Below, in pieces: positions 19,937-30,600 of a DNA stretch of 64,000 nucleotides (its first letter is position 1; the number at the start of each line of letters is the position of its first letter). This DNA comes from Sipunculus nudus. Taxonomy: Eukaryota; Annelida; Sipuncula; Golfingiida; Sipunculidae. The DNA is taken from assembly GCA_026874595.1 (NCBI GenBank), contig CM049316.1, forward strand, positions 78,833,676 to 78,897,675, read 5' to 3'. The notes beneath the pieces were generated by a model. The model was not told the DNA's origin, ran no database searches, and worked only from the letters and a program-made list of their open reading frames with translations. A program made the translations under genes and the position numbers.

Positions 19937-21478
19937 ATGACGCCCTTTTCCCGTCACAGCAAGGGACGACGTGAGGGACAAAGTTCACCATTGCGGATCC
20001 CAAATAAGTTGCCCTCCGTGACCCATCAACACGTGATGGAACAGGCTTTCAAGTTCGATCAAATGAGCAGGGACCGCTTCATGCGGACACAGAATCGCCG
20101 GCTGGAGACAAGCCTGCCGGAACACATCCGCCGCAAAGCCATAGCCGTGTTGCCGAGGGTTCCAGAGACTTACCTCCATGGGGTGTTCGTAGGCGACCAT
20201 GACGTCAGAAAGTACAAAGGGGAGTACACGGACATAGTGAGGTTAAAGACGCAACCCGTCCGGGATAGTTTGGGCAGGGCGGGGGCAGAACTGCCCATAA
20301 ATGTCGACCTCAGCCACCTGGCGACCACAGGGCCTGGCCCCGTCGACGTTTCCGATTCTTCAGCACCGACTGTGGCCCACCCGAAACATTTCGACCCTGG
20401 GCTGTTAATGTTCATACGGCGGCGTCTGCACCTCCTGGACGCGGACGCAAAGATGAAGGACAGACTACGTGTGCAGCAATCGGGTCTCACATACGCCGAG
20501 AGATTATGCGAAGTGATACAGGATGCTAGCGACGCCCTCATTTCACGCGTGGAAGGACCGGACACGGACGGCTATTTACATCAGGTGCAGGGGAAATCGT
20601 CCTACGGCCGACAGGTTCCAATGAAGTCTCTGCTGGCAGCACTTCACAGTCGGAGACTCAAAGACGAAACATCTGTCTTTGTCAACACCATCACTGATTG
20701 CATGGCTGATGTCACCGTGGACGCTATGCAGGACGCCAAAAAACTCGGCAAGCAGTGGGACCCAGTGGGACTCTTCACAGAAAACTTCATTCCGTCAGGA
20801 GTGTACATAGGCTGTCACAACACGAGCGGTGGTTCACTGCTGGACGCACCTGTCAACCAGTGCAATTTGCCACACGCTGTCCGTCTGTGCGTGTCAGGGC
20901 GGCCTCGGGACGCCGCCGATAAGGTGCATGCGCATTGTAACACGTTCATCCCTCCTTCCGATGAAAAGCTACAGTTGTGGTGTCCCGTCGAAAATTACAT
21001 CGATATGGACCTATGTTACCACACTGAGGACGACGAATATTACGACGAATATAAAGTCATGTACGACCGCTCTGGTGCATTCGATGGAACGCCAACGCGG
21101 ATAAATGATTTCCAACTGTTTTTTGTCGTGGCCATGTTGGAACAAGATAAGATTGGGCTGTATGTCGTTAAGTCAACCAAAACAGCCAGACACGTGTCAC
21201 GGCACGTCCACCGCTACGTCGGGACAGGTGTGGGTCGTGTGAGGCGCACATTCTGTGCCACTTTGGAAATGGCCAAGTGTCGATCGGTTTCAGTACAGGA
21301 CGCGAAGAAAAACCTGTTTTCTGTTCTAACAAGAACAGCGGCGTGGGCAGCGTCTTTCCGTTTGGGGCGCGTGCGACAGTTTGCTTCTAATGTACCGTGT
21401 GTAGAAGTGAGAGACGGCCGCGTGTATTTTCCCTATTTCTTGCTTGATCTTGATACAAAATACACGTATGCTTTTTGA
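19937..21478 (+). CDS. Unknown protein, 513 aa, divergent from the tegument block
   Basis: ATG at 19937 (a TTG directly before it is not needed) to TGA at 21478, with AATAAA at 21535. The protein starts with a basic, Ser-rich leader (TPFSRHSKGRREG) and continues as a mixed alpha/beta globular protein without signal peptide or membrane segment. Cysteines cluster around residues 300-350 and an acidic patch (HTEDDEYYDEY) lies near 358-368. I do not recognise the family. Its position beside the large tegument protein would suit a tegument or capsid-vertex partner, but that is only context. Confidence 0.8.
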   Translation: MTPFSRHSKGRREGQSSPLRIPNKLPSVTHQHVMEQAFKFDQMSRDRFMRTQNRRLETSLPEHIRRKAIAVLPRVPETYLHGVFVGDHDVRKYKGEYTDIVRLKTQPVRDSLGRAGAELPINVDLSHLATTGPGPVDVSDSSAPTVAHPKHFDPGLLMFIRRRLHLLDADAKMKDRLRVQQSGLTYAERLCEVIQDASDALISRVEGPDTDGYLHQVQGKSSYGRQVPMKSLLAALHSRRLKDETSVFVNTITDCMADVTVDAMQDAKKLGKQWDPVGLFTENFIPSGVYIGCHNTSGGSLLDAPVNQCNLPHAVRLCVSGRPRDAADKVHAHCNTFIPPSDEKLQLWCPVENYIDMDLCYHTEDDEYYDEYKVMYDRSGAFDGTPTRINDFQLFFVVAMLEQDKIGLYVVKSTKTARHVSRHVHRYVGTGVGRVRRTFCATLEMAKCRSVSVQDAKKNLFSVLTRTAAWAASFRLGRVRQFASNVPCVEVRDGRVYFPYFLLDLDTKYTYAF

Positions 21479-21534
21479 TGATATGGAACGTGTGTGTTAA
21501 ACAACAATGCATTTTTTAGGAAATTGTTGTTCCC

Positions 21535-21540
21535 AATAAA
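21535..21540 (+). terminator. Polyadenylation signal of the 19937-21478 gene
   Basis: AATAAA lies 57 bp after the stop codon. Confidence 0.6.
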
Positions 21541-21952
21541 AACCACATATTGTGCTTTGACAAATGAATCATCTATGTTTTTCTTCATATATCTGTTATA
21601 TGTGTTGTTGTACGCTGTATGTTTTTAAATACAATTTATTTCACTACCATCTCTCACCAACGTCCAAATGCCCCCATTTATTATTTTGTGTACATGGTGT
21701 GTGTGTGTGCGCGCATTCAGGTTATGTGGAATATAAACCCCGCACATTGCAGGTTAAACTTAATATCTATCACAAACAGACCAAAAAGTAACGACATAAA
21801 CGTACTATTGTGTCACATAAAGGGGGTAAAACCTAACCACAATCTACACAACGCAAACAATTATGCTTCATACGATCCGTTATCAGGTAAACTGGTTCAT
21901 TAAATACGTCATGTGTAGTGACTGTTATACTAGTGTTGGTAATATACGATAG
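21541..21952. other. Gene-free AT-rich stretch before the inverted repeat
   Basis: About 410 bp of AT-rich sequence with a short GT-rich run near 21693-21715. No ORF with coding character, no RNA gene and no repeat with a partner elsewhere in the window was recognised. Confidence 0.5.
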
Positions 21953-22208
21953 GGGGCGCTGCCTCATACAGCACTGGTCAACACAACAAAATAGCCCTTT
22001 GCCGGACAACGGTCTACATGACATTTACGAAATACCTGCTAAAATTTTAGGAAAAATATGCCTCCAACGTTCCACGAGTAACATTTACGATATCTTCACC
22101 AAAGATTTAAATGTGTCCACAACCCTACTATATAAACAGGCCGGCTCTATAATACTATCAGTTGAGAGCGCTCTATGGGCGCTTTTGGGTCCCAGACGGC
22201 TCCCCTGT

Positions 22209-22378
22209 GTCTGTGACGTCACACTTTCCATCAGCCAATCAAATCAAGGAACAGTACCTATTCATGATAACATAAGAAACTTACGTACACAAAGCATGTA
22301 GTCCCTGTGGCGCAACGGTTAGCGCGTCCGGCTGTTAATCGGAAGGTTGGTGGTTCGAGCCCACCCAGGGACGTTATA
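22209..22378 (+). repeat. 170-bp tRNA-bearing repeat, copy 1
   Basis: This block contains 92 bp of leader, a tRNA-Asn gene and a few bases of trailer. It matches 26823-26992 over its whole length at high identity, including the leader (for example CCAATCAAATCAAGGAACAG). The shared unit is therefore larger than the tRNA itself, as in a dispersed tRNA repeat or a tRNA-derived SINE. Confidence 0.75.
22301..22373 (+). tRNA. tRNA-Asn (GTT)
   Basis: A 73-nt cloverleaf: acceptor GTCCCTG pairs exactly with CAGGGAC, the D-arm is bounded by GCGC/GCGC, the anticodon stem TCCGG/TCGGA encloses loop CTGTTAA with anticodon GTT, and the T-arm is GGTGG TTCGAGC CCACC. A-box and B-box promoter elements are present. 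It looks like a eukaryotic cytosolic tRNA-Asn, with the D-loop one base shorter than usual. Whether it is functional or part of a repeat cannot be told. Confidence 0.8.
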
Positions 22379-22976
22379 CCTCTATGGGCGCTTTTGGCTC
22401 CCAGACGGCTCCCCTGTGGGGGAGGGGGGGACTTGAGGGGGGGAGGGGGCGGCCCCTCCCTCTGCCTTATGTCAAGAAGTAGTAGAGTTGTGGCCTGTGG
22501 CCACCAGGGGTCGGTTGTGTGGTTCAAGTCAGAAGTAGACCAGTTGTAGGTTTGGGGATCGCCGGCGGGGGGGGGGGGGGGGGGGGAAGAAGAGTCGGTA
22601 GGATGTGAAAGGTCGATTGGGGTCGCCGAGGTCGGATGTGAAAGGTCAGTATGCTTAACCATGGGGGGAACAGGGGAGTTCTGTGTGGGATCGGCCGGGG
22701 GGGGTACAGGGTAGTCATGGGTGGGATCGCCCGGGGGGGGGGGTGGTACAGGGTAGTCCTGGGTGGGATCGCTCAGGGGGGGTACAGGGGAGTCGTGGGT
22801 GGGATCGCCCAGGGGGGGGGGGGACAATGGAGTCCTGGTTGGGATCGGAGATGCATGTGAATGGTTAAAGAGTGTTCATCGGATATCATCGGTACTGGAA
22901 AAGCCACAGGTGTGCAACGCATGTCAAAGCACTATGGGATCGTTCAGATCCCCACAGAGGGTCTCTGCTTGGACCG

Positions 22977-24080
22977 AGGCCCCTATAGAAATTTCTCCAC
23001 AAGGGTCGTGGTGGGGGCTTCGCCCCCGGGGATAATACTTTATGGGGGATCGATCCCTACAAAGAATATACCCCGGGGGCAAAGCCCCCATAAGGAACTA
23101 CATGGAAGACCCGTGGTGGGGGCCTCGCCCCCAGGGGATAATATTTTATGGGGGATCGATCCCTAAAAAGAATATACACTGGGGGCGAGGCCCCCATAAG
23201 GAACTACATGGAAGACCCGTGGTGGGGGCCTCGCCCCCAGGGGATAATACTTTATGTGGGATCGATCCCTACAAAGAATATACACAGGGGGCGAGGCCCC
23301 CATAAGGAACTACATGGAAGACCCGTGGTGGGGGCCTCGCCCCCAGGGGATAATATTTTATGGAGGATCGATCCCAAAAAAGAATATACACTGGGGGCGA
23401 GGCCCCCATAAGGAACTACATGGAAGACCCGTGGTGGGGGCCTCGCCCCCAGGGGATAATACTTTATGTGGGATCGATCCCTACAAAGAATATACACAGG
23501 GGGCGAGGCCCCCATAAGGAATTACATGGAAGGCCCGTGGTGGGGGCCTCCCCCCGGGAATAATATTTTATGTGGGATCGATCCCTACAAAGAATATACA
23601 CTGGGGGCGAGGCCCCCATAAGGAATTACATGGAAGGCCCGTGGTGGGGGCCTCGCCCCCAGGGGATAATACTTTATGTGTGATCGATCCCTACAAAGAA
23701 TATTCACAGGGGGCGAGGCCCCCATAAGGAATTACATGGAAGGCCCGTGGTGGGGGCCTCGCCCCCGGGAATAATATTTTATGGGGGATCGATCCCTAAA
23801 AAGAATATACACTGGGGGCGAGGCCCCCATAAGGAACTATATGGAAGACCCGTGGTGGGGGCCTCGCCCCCAGGGGATAATACTTTATGTGGGATCGATC
23901 CCTACAAAGAATATACACAGGGGGCGAGGCCCCCATAAGGAATTACATGGAAGGCCCGATGTGGGGGCCTCGCCCCCAGGGGATAATACTTTATGTGGGA
24001 TCGATCCCTACAAAGAATATACCCCGGGGGCGAGGCCCCCATAAGGATTTACATGGAGGGCCCGTGGTGGGGGCCTCGCC
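22977..24080 (+). repeat. Tandem array of about ten 106-bp units (left arm)
   Basis: Units recur every 106 bp and each contains GATCGATCC, the palindromic GGGGGCGAGGCCCCC and its neighbour GGGGGCCTCGCCCCC, and a short AT-rich box (AAAGAATATAC). Units differ by a few substitutions. ORFs of about 87 codons on both strands are by-products of the repeat and not genes. Confidence 0.85.
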
Positions 24081-24102
24081 CCCGGGAATATTCATTTTAC
24101 GG

Positions 24103-24165
24103 ATCGAGGCGCCGAAGGCGCCCCCCATACATACATCTGTGTATTGGCGCCTTCGGCGCCCCGAT
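24103..24165. repeat. Central hairpin of the inverted repeat
   Basis: The 20-mer at 24103-24122 is inverted at 24146-24165 with one mismatch and a 23-nt loop. Each half contains GGCGCC-type palindromes. This is the symmetry centre between the plus-oriented and minus-oriented 106-bp arrays. Confidence 0.75.
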
Positions 24166-24179
24166 CCCCATACTGTATT

Positions 24180-24890
24180 CTCCCGGGGCGAGGCCCCCAC
24201 CACGATCCTTCCATATATTTCCTTATGGGGGCCTCGCCCCCTGTGTGTATTCTTTTTAGGGATCGATCCCCCATAAAGTATTATCCCCTGGGGGCGAGGC
24301 CCCCACCACGGGCCTTCCATGTAATTCCTTATGGGGGCCTCGCCCCCTGTGTATATTCTTTGTAGGGATCGATCCCACATAAAGTATTATCCCCTGGGGG
24401 CGAGGCCCCCACCACGGGTCTTCCATATAGTTCCTTATGGGGGCCTCGCCCCCAGTGTATATTCTTTTTAGGGATCGATCCCCCATAAAATATTATTCCC
24501 GGGGGGCGAGGCCCCCACCACGGGCCTTCCATGTAATTCCTTATGGGGGCCTCGCCCCCTGTGTATATTCTTTGTAGGGATCGATCCCCCATAAAGTATT
24601 ATCCCCTGGGGGCGAGGCCCCCACCACGGGCCCTCCATGTAATTCCTTATGGGGGCCTCGCCCCCTGTATGTATTCTTTTTAGGGATCGATCCCCCATAA
24701 AGTATTATCCCCTGGGGGCGAGGCCCCCACCACGGGCCCTCCATGTAATTCCTTATGGGGGCCTCGCCCCCTGTATGAATTCTTTTTAGGGATCGATCCC
24801 CCATAAAGTATTATCCCCTGGGGGCGAGGCCCCCACCACGACCCCTGTGGAGAAGCCTCTATAGGGGCCTCGGCCCCAGGGGAGACTCTG
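24180..24890 (-). repeat. Tandem array of about six to seven 106-bp units (right arm)
   Basis: The same 106-bp unit as in 22977-24080 is present in reverse orientation, with the same GATCGATCC and GGGGGCGAGGCCCCC landmarks. The array is shorter by about four units. Confidence 0.85.
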
Positions 24891-26194
24891 TGGTGATCGG
24901 AACGATCCCATTGTGCTTTGACATGCGTTGCACACCGTTGGCTTTCCCAGTACCGATGATACCCGACGATCACTCTTTAACCATTCACATCCGTATACGA
25001 ACCCACCTAGGACTCCCCTGTTCCTCCCCTTGTGACCCCTGTTGACCTTTCACCTCCGACCCGATCCCACTCACAACTCCCCTGTTCCTCCCCGGCGACC
25101 CCGGCTGACCTTTCACCTTCGACCCGATCCCATACAGAACTCCCCTGTTCTCCCCCCCCCCCGGCGACCCCTGTTCACCTTTCACCTCCGACCTCGTCGA
25201 CCCCAACCGACCTTTCACATCCAACCGACCTACAACCGGTCCACTTCTGACTTGAACCACACAACCGACCCCAGGCCCACAACTCTATTACTTCTTGGCA
25301 TAAGGCAGAGGGAGGGGCCGCCCCCTCCCCCCCTAAAGTCCCCCCCTCCCCCACAGGGGAGCCGTCTGGGACCCAAAAGCGCCCATAGAGCGCTCTCAAC
25401 TGATAGTATAATAGACTCGGCCTGCTTATATAGTAGGGTTGTGGACACATTGAAAACTTTGGTGTGCGGCAGATTTTACGTTTGTGCAAGATGTACGCGC
25501 AAACTGGAAAAGATATCGCAAATGTCACTTGTTGAACGCTTTAAGCATATTTTTCCGAAGATTTTAGCACATATTTCGTAAATGTTGTGTAGACCGTTGT
25601 CCGGCAAGTGGCCATTTTGTGTTGCTGACCAATATGTTGGCGTCAGTATCGCCACCTGCCGACGACCAGTGGAACTATATCAGATAGACAACAAATTTAT
25701 CAAGTTGAAGGAACACAAATGTAACAAACATGTTCCCAAGCTACTAACGTTCATGTATAAATCTCTTGTGTATCATACTATAATTCACGGGAATCTGTTT
25801 GTCTGTCTGTCTGTCCGGATTCTTTCGCACGCTAGGGATTGCACGGTCGTCAAACTTCGTGGGAGGGTGCATCTTGGTCCGGGGAAGAACGAGTTTATAT
25901 TTTTTAGGCGTTTGGTAAAGAAATGGCCTCAAAATCGATAAAATTATTCTGGGTTTAATACCTGCGGTGTGCCATGGCCATTCTCACATAGTGCTTCCTC
26001 ATAATTTAAGAAATGTGTGCGTGCAGGTATAGATATGGGTATACTCTAGTTAATTCTAAAGAGTACATATGATTTGCCCTGTAACTTAATATCTTCCAAA
26101 TTATAGCAAATATATATTCATAAGTGTTCATGGATTCCGTAGTCCAGTACGGTGGTGTATATTTTAATACATTTGAAGTCAATGCCAACTGTGG

Positions 26195-26268
26195 GGCCCG
26201 TTAGCTCAGTTGGTTAGAGTGTTGTGCTGATAACGCAAAGGTCGCGGGTTCGACCCCCGTACTGGCCA
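26195..26268 (+). tRNA. tRNA-Ile-like gene (GAT)
   Basis: The D-arm (TTAGCTCAGTTGGTTAGAG), anticodon stem TTGTG/CGCAA with loop CTGATAA (anticodon GAT), and T-arm GCGGG TTCGACC CCCGT give a full cloverleaf resembling eukaryotic tRNA-Ile. The acceptor stem GGCCCGT/ACTGGCC has one C-T mismatch, and eukaryotic nuclear tRNA-Ile normally reads AAT, so this may be a drifting or pseudo-tRNA. Confidence 0.65.
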
Positions 26269-26822
26269 CGTATTCATTTTGGTTTTAAGCCACATTCATC
26301 CATTTTTATTCTTTCATTTCCTACCCAGGTACACAGCAGTTTATCAAAGAAAGTAAACTATTTTCTGTTGTTTATACATATCGAACAAAATTGAAATGGC
26401 CTTAGCAAACTGCAGGGACACAAATACTTTAGTCTCTTACACGGGCATATGATGGCGCTCCTGCACCCAACATTATTGATTAAGATATAGACTGGTACCC
26501 CGCTCTATTGTGGCACCGCTGCTCTAGGCCAATCATAGAGACGGGCGTACAACGCCATCTTTTGTACCCTTGGCAGACTGGTACCAACCCAAGTATATAT
26601 TATATATGATTAAAAAATAAGCATTTTCGTTTGCTCAAATAAGTTACCAAAAGTTGGCCGTATATTAAATGTGACATTTATAATTAGATTAATAGAGATT
26701 AATGATAAATCACTGCTCCGTACAGGTATCGTTTGTCATCACGCTGCCAACTGTCTAGACCCAAAGTAAACAATTGAAGTAAACAATATGTATTACTGGG
26801 ATTAAAGGCATTTATATAGGTC

Positions 26823-26992
26823 GTCTGTGACGTCATACTTTCCATCAGCCAATCAAATCAAGGAACAGTACTTGCTCATGATAAAATGAGAAACTCACGT
26901 ACACAAAGCATGTAGTCCCTGTGGCGCAATCGGTAGCGCTTCCGGCTTTTAATCGGGAGGTTGGTGGTTCGAGCCCACCCAGGGACGTTATA
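26823..26992 (+). repeat. 170-bp tRNA-bearing repeat, copy 2
   Basis: Full-length partner of 22209-22378 with the same 92-bp leader and the same trailer bases. Here it is not flanked by the 39-bp duplication. Confidence 0.75.
26915..26987 (+). tRNA. tRNA with Asn body and TTT (Lys) anticodon
   Basis: The same 73-nt framework as the tRNA-Asn at 22301 (acceptor GTCCCTG/CAGGGAC, identical T-arm), but the anticodon loop is CTTTTAA, giving TTT. The anticodon stem closes with a T-G wobble and the D-loop differs by one base. Body identity says Asn, anticodon says Lys; probably a mutated repeat copy. Confidence 0.6.
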
Positions 26993-27457
26993 CATGTTTT
27001 TATATCCCCTATACCATCCATACAGCGGCCCCTGTTGGTCATCTTGTACAACATATTTTGTACGAATTAGACCAATACGGTTCTATTCATTCATCACCAC
27101 TTGTTTTGTGCTTTTTCCGCTACATCAATCAGCTCTTCCAGTGCGCAGAAGGATAATTACAAAGTGCATGTTTATATATCGGTTATTGTTCGCCGTGTCC
27201 GGCTCCACAATATGATGTTGATCAGGATAATGTTCATTGTATCATGTACGACAAATGGAACGGGAATGGGATGGGTTCAGATCGGACACATATTATGTTC
27301 ATTGGCGTGTAATGTCATTTAAACAGCGCAAGCTATTGAACGCACCCTCACACCCTTCCCCCCCACACACACAAACACATTCAGGTAGGCATGTTATAGT
27401 GAATCGGTGAATCAATCAGTGACATCACAATAAACAAGACGGAGATGAAACTTACAT

Positions 27458-27463
27458 TTTATT
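27458..27463 (-). terminator. Polyadenylation signal of the helicase gene
   Basis: TTTATT on the plus strand (AATAAA on the minus strand) lies about 30 bp beyond the second in-frame stop of the helicase frame at 27491. This favours 27491 over 27638 as the original gene end. Confidence 0.6.
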
Positions 27464-27490
27464 CGACAATAAACACATCATACATAATTA

Positions 27491-27637
27491 CTAAACTGCA
27501 TGAGTTGTGTTGGGGTGTAAAAGTATATACAGCAATCCCAGATGAGGGAAAAAAGCGCAACGACGGCGGAACATGTTACACGACACATAAAGTTCACGGC
27601 TGGCACGGGAGATAGCGACGTAAGGTGTCCTGAGGTC
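27491..27637 (-). pseudogene. In-frame continuation of the helicase after an internal TGA
   Basis: The helicase frame remains open for 48 more codons after the TGA at 27638-27640, to TAG at 27491-27493. It encodes YVAISR within its first twelve codons, the expected SF1 helicase motif VI with its arginine. The polyadenylation signal follows this second stop. So the conserved C-terminus is still in the DNA but lies behind a stop codon. Confidence 0.75.
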
Positions 27638-30600
27638 TCAGCACATGCCGTCACTTACAGAGACGGCCACCCGCTGGTATGTGTGACCTTGAGATTTGGT
27701 TACAGTCACGGCCGTCTGCGAAACCATGGGGACGCGGAATGACGAGTGCAATGCGAAACGGGGCACGTCGATTTCTGGTTCTGTGATGTACTCTTCAGAT
27801 GACGGTAATGCGAGGCCGACCCAACCCGTCTCTTCGGAACACACCACCGCGCACCGCAGCTTGAACTTGTCGCCTGAGGAACGCACGGCTTTTACGAAAC
27901 GGGGCAGGGTCGACTTTTCGTAAGGCTGGTAATTAAGGGCGTCGAACGGAGAATCGGCGGGTATGGTCCTGCTCCCGAGCACGGTGACTACTTCGGCTGT
28001 ATCTAATACCTGGTTCGGTATCACGTACCGCTGGTCGACAGCTCCCAGGCCTTTGTCCGCCGAGCCTTCCGGTTCTGTGAGGCACGTTAGACCCAGGTGC
28101 ACCTCACATTCGGAGATGTCCGGGTATTCGTCAGCGGCACGCATGTATGTTGTGCTGAGATCGGACACCAGCGTGTTCAGGTAGTCAAAATCCGTGGCAG
28201 GGTCGGGAGCATCTGCAGAAGCATCTACGTCGAAACGGCTAATGTTTTCGTCAACACAGTTACCTTCCTGTCCGAGTGAGTGTTTGGCCATGAAACGGTC
28301 AGCCACCCCCTTGTCGGACAGCAGGCTGTACAGGGCCTCGTATGCTCCTTGCAGGATGGCACAAACGAACGGTGTGTGGGCAGGGAGGAAGGACAGGCAC
28401 ATCCTGGGTAGCGCCGTTCTCATCAGCAAGCGGAAAGGTCCCTTGAACCCTGTCAGCACGAACTGACATGCCCGCCGACATACAGCGGGCTTGCCGACCG
28501 GCAGGGTGTGCTTACACATGAGAACTCTGTATCTTTGAGGGAGCAAGGGGTCTGTCTGTCTCGCGTCCGGACGGGGGGTTTCCTTTTCCCGTACTTTGTG
28601 GCCGTTTACCGGGCCTTGGCTGTCCGTGAAGTTTTCTGGTGCCGGGTCGTCCGTGACTTCCCAAGTGTCCTTTGTCGCCTTTGGCCGCAGTATGTGGTTG
28701 TCTTCTCTCTTCCTGTCGGGTGGAGGGTAGTATTCGCCTTCTGGCTCGTACACTTTTCCACCCGCGAAATAATGCACAGACTCACTCGTGTACTCGAACC
28801 CAAACAGGTTTGGGGCGTGTGTGTATAGTGAGTCTATGAACGAATCGAGTGAGGTTAACACCAGCCCCGTTTCGGTAACCATCGGGGCCATTTGGTGATC
28901 GGACCCCCAGTTCAGACCGACTGACGTGGAGCTGTTTTCCTTGTCTCCCGGAGGCTGTGCACCCGAGTTAGGTAGGGCTCGTTTTGCCCACGCGTCACGA
29001 AACATGTCGTCCACCCTCCGGTTATCCTGCTTCTCACGTAACGGTCGTCGACGTTTCCTGCCCGGCATCCGCTGTTCTCTGAACTGCGCCTTCAAAACGG
29101 ACAGGTACGCGATCGCGTCGTGGACGTTCAGGAAAACCCATATGCCAAAATCGGCGGATTCCATAGTTTGTTTGCAACGTTTGTCATACTCTGCGACTTC
29201 GTCGTTACTGGCGAATATTCTGATGCAGCCTGTGAGGTCTGTCGCGGTGCCGTCCGCGGTTGTGTCCAGGCTCATTGGTTCCTCTACCACGTGGGACGGC
29301 ACCACGTGTTTGTCCAACAGACGGATGGTGTCGGGGTCCCTTATGCCGTAGTGAAGGTCGTAAAGGAGTTCGCTTATTTCCAAGTGGCACCTTTTGTTGA
29401 CGTGCATCACGACGGTGTGATTTGGTTCGTACACGCCGGTGGCCTTGGCGATGATAGGGACGTTGCAAACATGCTGCAGCATGCTGACGGCCGGCACTCG
29501 GTTCGCCACGGGTCCCATACCGTCTGACCGTATAGCCGTCGACTGGCTTTCTGAACCCAGTAAAATGAAAACCAGAGGTTTCTCGTGGTAGATCCCCAGA
29601 CGGCACGCCGCGTACCGATACAAGAAAGCGTATGTATATAAGTTGTAGCTGCTGGCCATCCCCGCCTCGTCCACTAGCACGACGTTACTGCTGCATATTT
29701 GAGGGAAATCAAACCGGAAACTAGACTGTAACCATGGCATGTCCACCCGTTTCAACCCCATGTTCGCCATGCATGTGAAGTCCCTGTGTTGTTGATCCTT
29801 CTTGTTACACCGCCCCTGCGTAGCGCCACTGCGAAGAGGTTTACTGGACGACACCTGACCGGCCAATTTTACCGCGGGATCGAAGCCGGGACGCATGCGG
29901 GACCGTGGCTGTATTATTTTCCTGCCTTTGACGTACGATACCTTGTTCCCGTGCCGGGCCACAGTGTCGTCTTCCCTTTCAAATGCCTCGGCGTAGCGAG
30001 CCCATTCCGTACCCAGCGCCGTTTCTATCCTTTTAAGTTTCATTTTAAGGTTGTCGAACTGAGACCGGAAATTCCTGTGGTCTGTAAGAATCCCGTCCAG
30101 CTGGGCTTCTGCGAAGGAGGTAGGGTTCAGTGTCGAAGCCGGCTCGCGGGGTTCTGCTTCACGGCAGTTGTACATCAACTGCAGTTTCGCTAACGTCCCG
30201 ACGCGCCCCACTTGGTGTGACTTCAGAGCGTTGTGGAGGTTGGTCACGGAGGCGTTTCCGGCGGCGGTGCACACCATATGTGTGTTGGCGGTGAGGATGT
30301 CCACCAGCGTGCTTTTACCCGCGCCGGCCGGGCCCGTCACGACGTAACAGCGGAAATGTACGGGAGTGAAAGAACCAGGCGTCGCCGGAACGGTAGGGTC
30401 CGCCGCCCGGCGGAGGATCTCCCATTTGCAACGTTCTGCTTCGTCGGGTATCAAGGCCTGGTTCGGGTCGAATATAGAACTGGGGAACGGCCATGTCATA
30501 TGTTCCAGTTGATGGAGCCATTTTTCTGTCTCGTACGGCGGCGACGGGCGCTGCATCCACGTTGGCACGGGGACGCGGTGTTGCTCGGTGCGAATCGACT

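Larger units (their letters stand above)
22171..22418. repeat. 39-bp direct duplication flanking the left tRNA unit
   Basis: The segment at 22171-22209 recurs at 22380-22418 with one mismatch, on either side of a 170-bp tRNA-bearing block that the right arm of the inverted repeat lacks. This marks the block as a later insertion or recombination product. Confidence 0.7.
21953..25665. repeat. 3.7-kb imperfect inverted repeat (foldback-like element)
   Basis: The left arm (from about 21953) and right arm (to about 25665) are inverted copies. Shared landmarks read in opposite orientation include the TTGCCGGACAACGGTCTACA segment (about 21999 and 25595), the TGTCCACAACCCTACTATATAA segment (about 22113 and 25425), the GAGAGCGCTCTATGGGCGCT segment (22164 and 25380), G-rich short repeats with a 20-G run at about 22567, and the block before the 106-bp units. 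Arms differ by about four extra tandem units and by a tRNA-bearing insertion on the left. No transposase ORF is visible. Long arms made of tandem subrepeats recall foldback transposons; a viral replication or packaging repeat is the alternative. It sits between two convergent viral genes. Confidence 0.8.
25671..27457. other. AT-rich host-like noncoding segment
   Basis: About 1.8 kb with no viral-type ORF. It holds a CTGT microsatellite (about 25800-25815), two tRNA-like genes, and AT-rich filler. Composition and content look like animal genomic DNA more than the compact viral genes on either side. Apart from the tRNAs and the 170-bp repeat nothing further was recognised. Confidence 0.55.

Noticed and set aside
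22258-22827. 189-codon proline-rich minus-strand ORF
   Set aside because: It runs through the tRNA and G-rich repeats; the proline run is the reverse of GGG repeats.
23042-24804. Repeated ORFs of 60-129 codons on both strands
   Set aside because: They recur with the 106-bp unit in several frames and both orientations; artefacts of the tandem repeat.
22977-24890. CRISPR-like array
   Set aside because: Units are contiguous 106-bp tandem repeats without unique spacers, and the setting is eukaryotic/viral.
27609-27645. Tiny intron removing the helicase TGA (GTAAGT ... CTCAG)
   Set aside because: The interval would be only 29 nt, too short for a spliceosomal intron and not a multiple of three, so it would break the frame that leads to motif VI.
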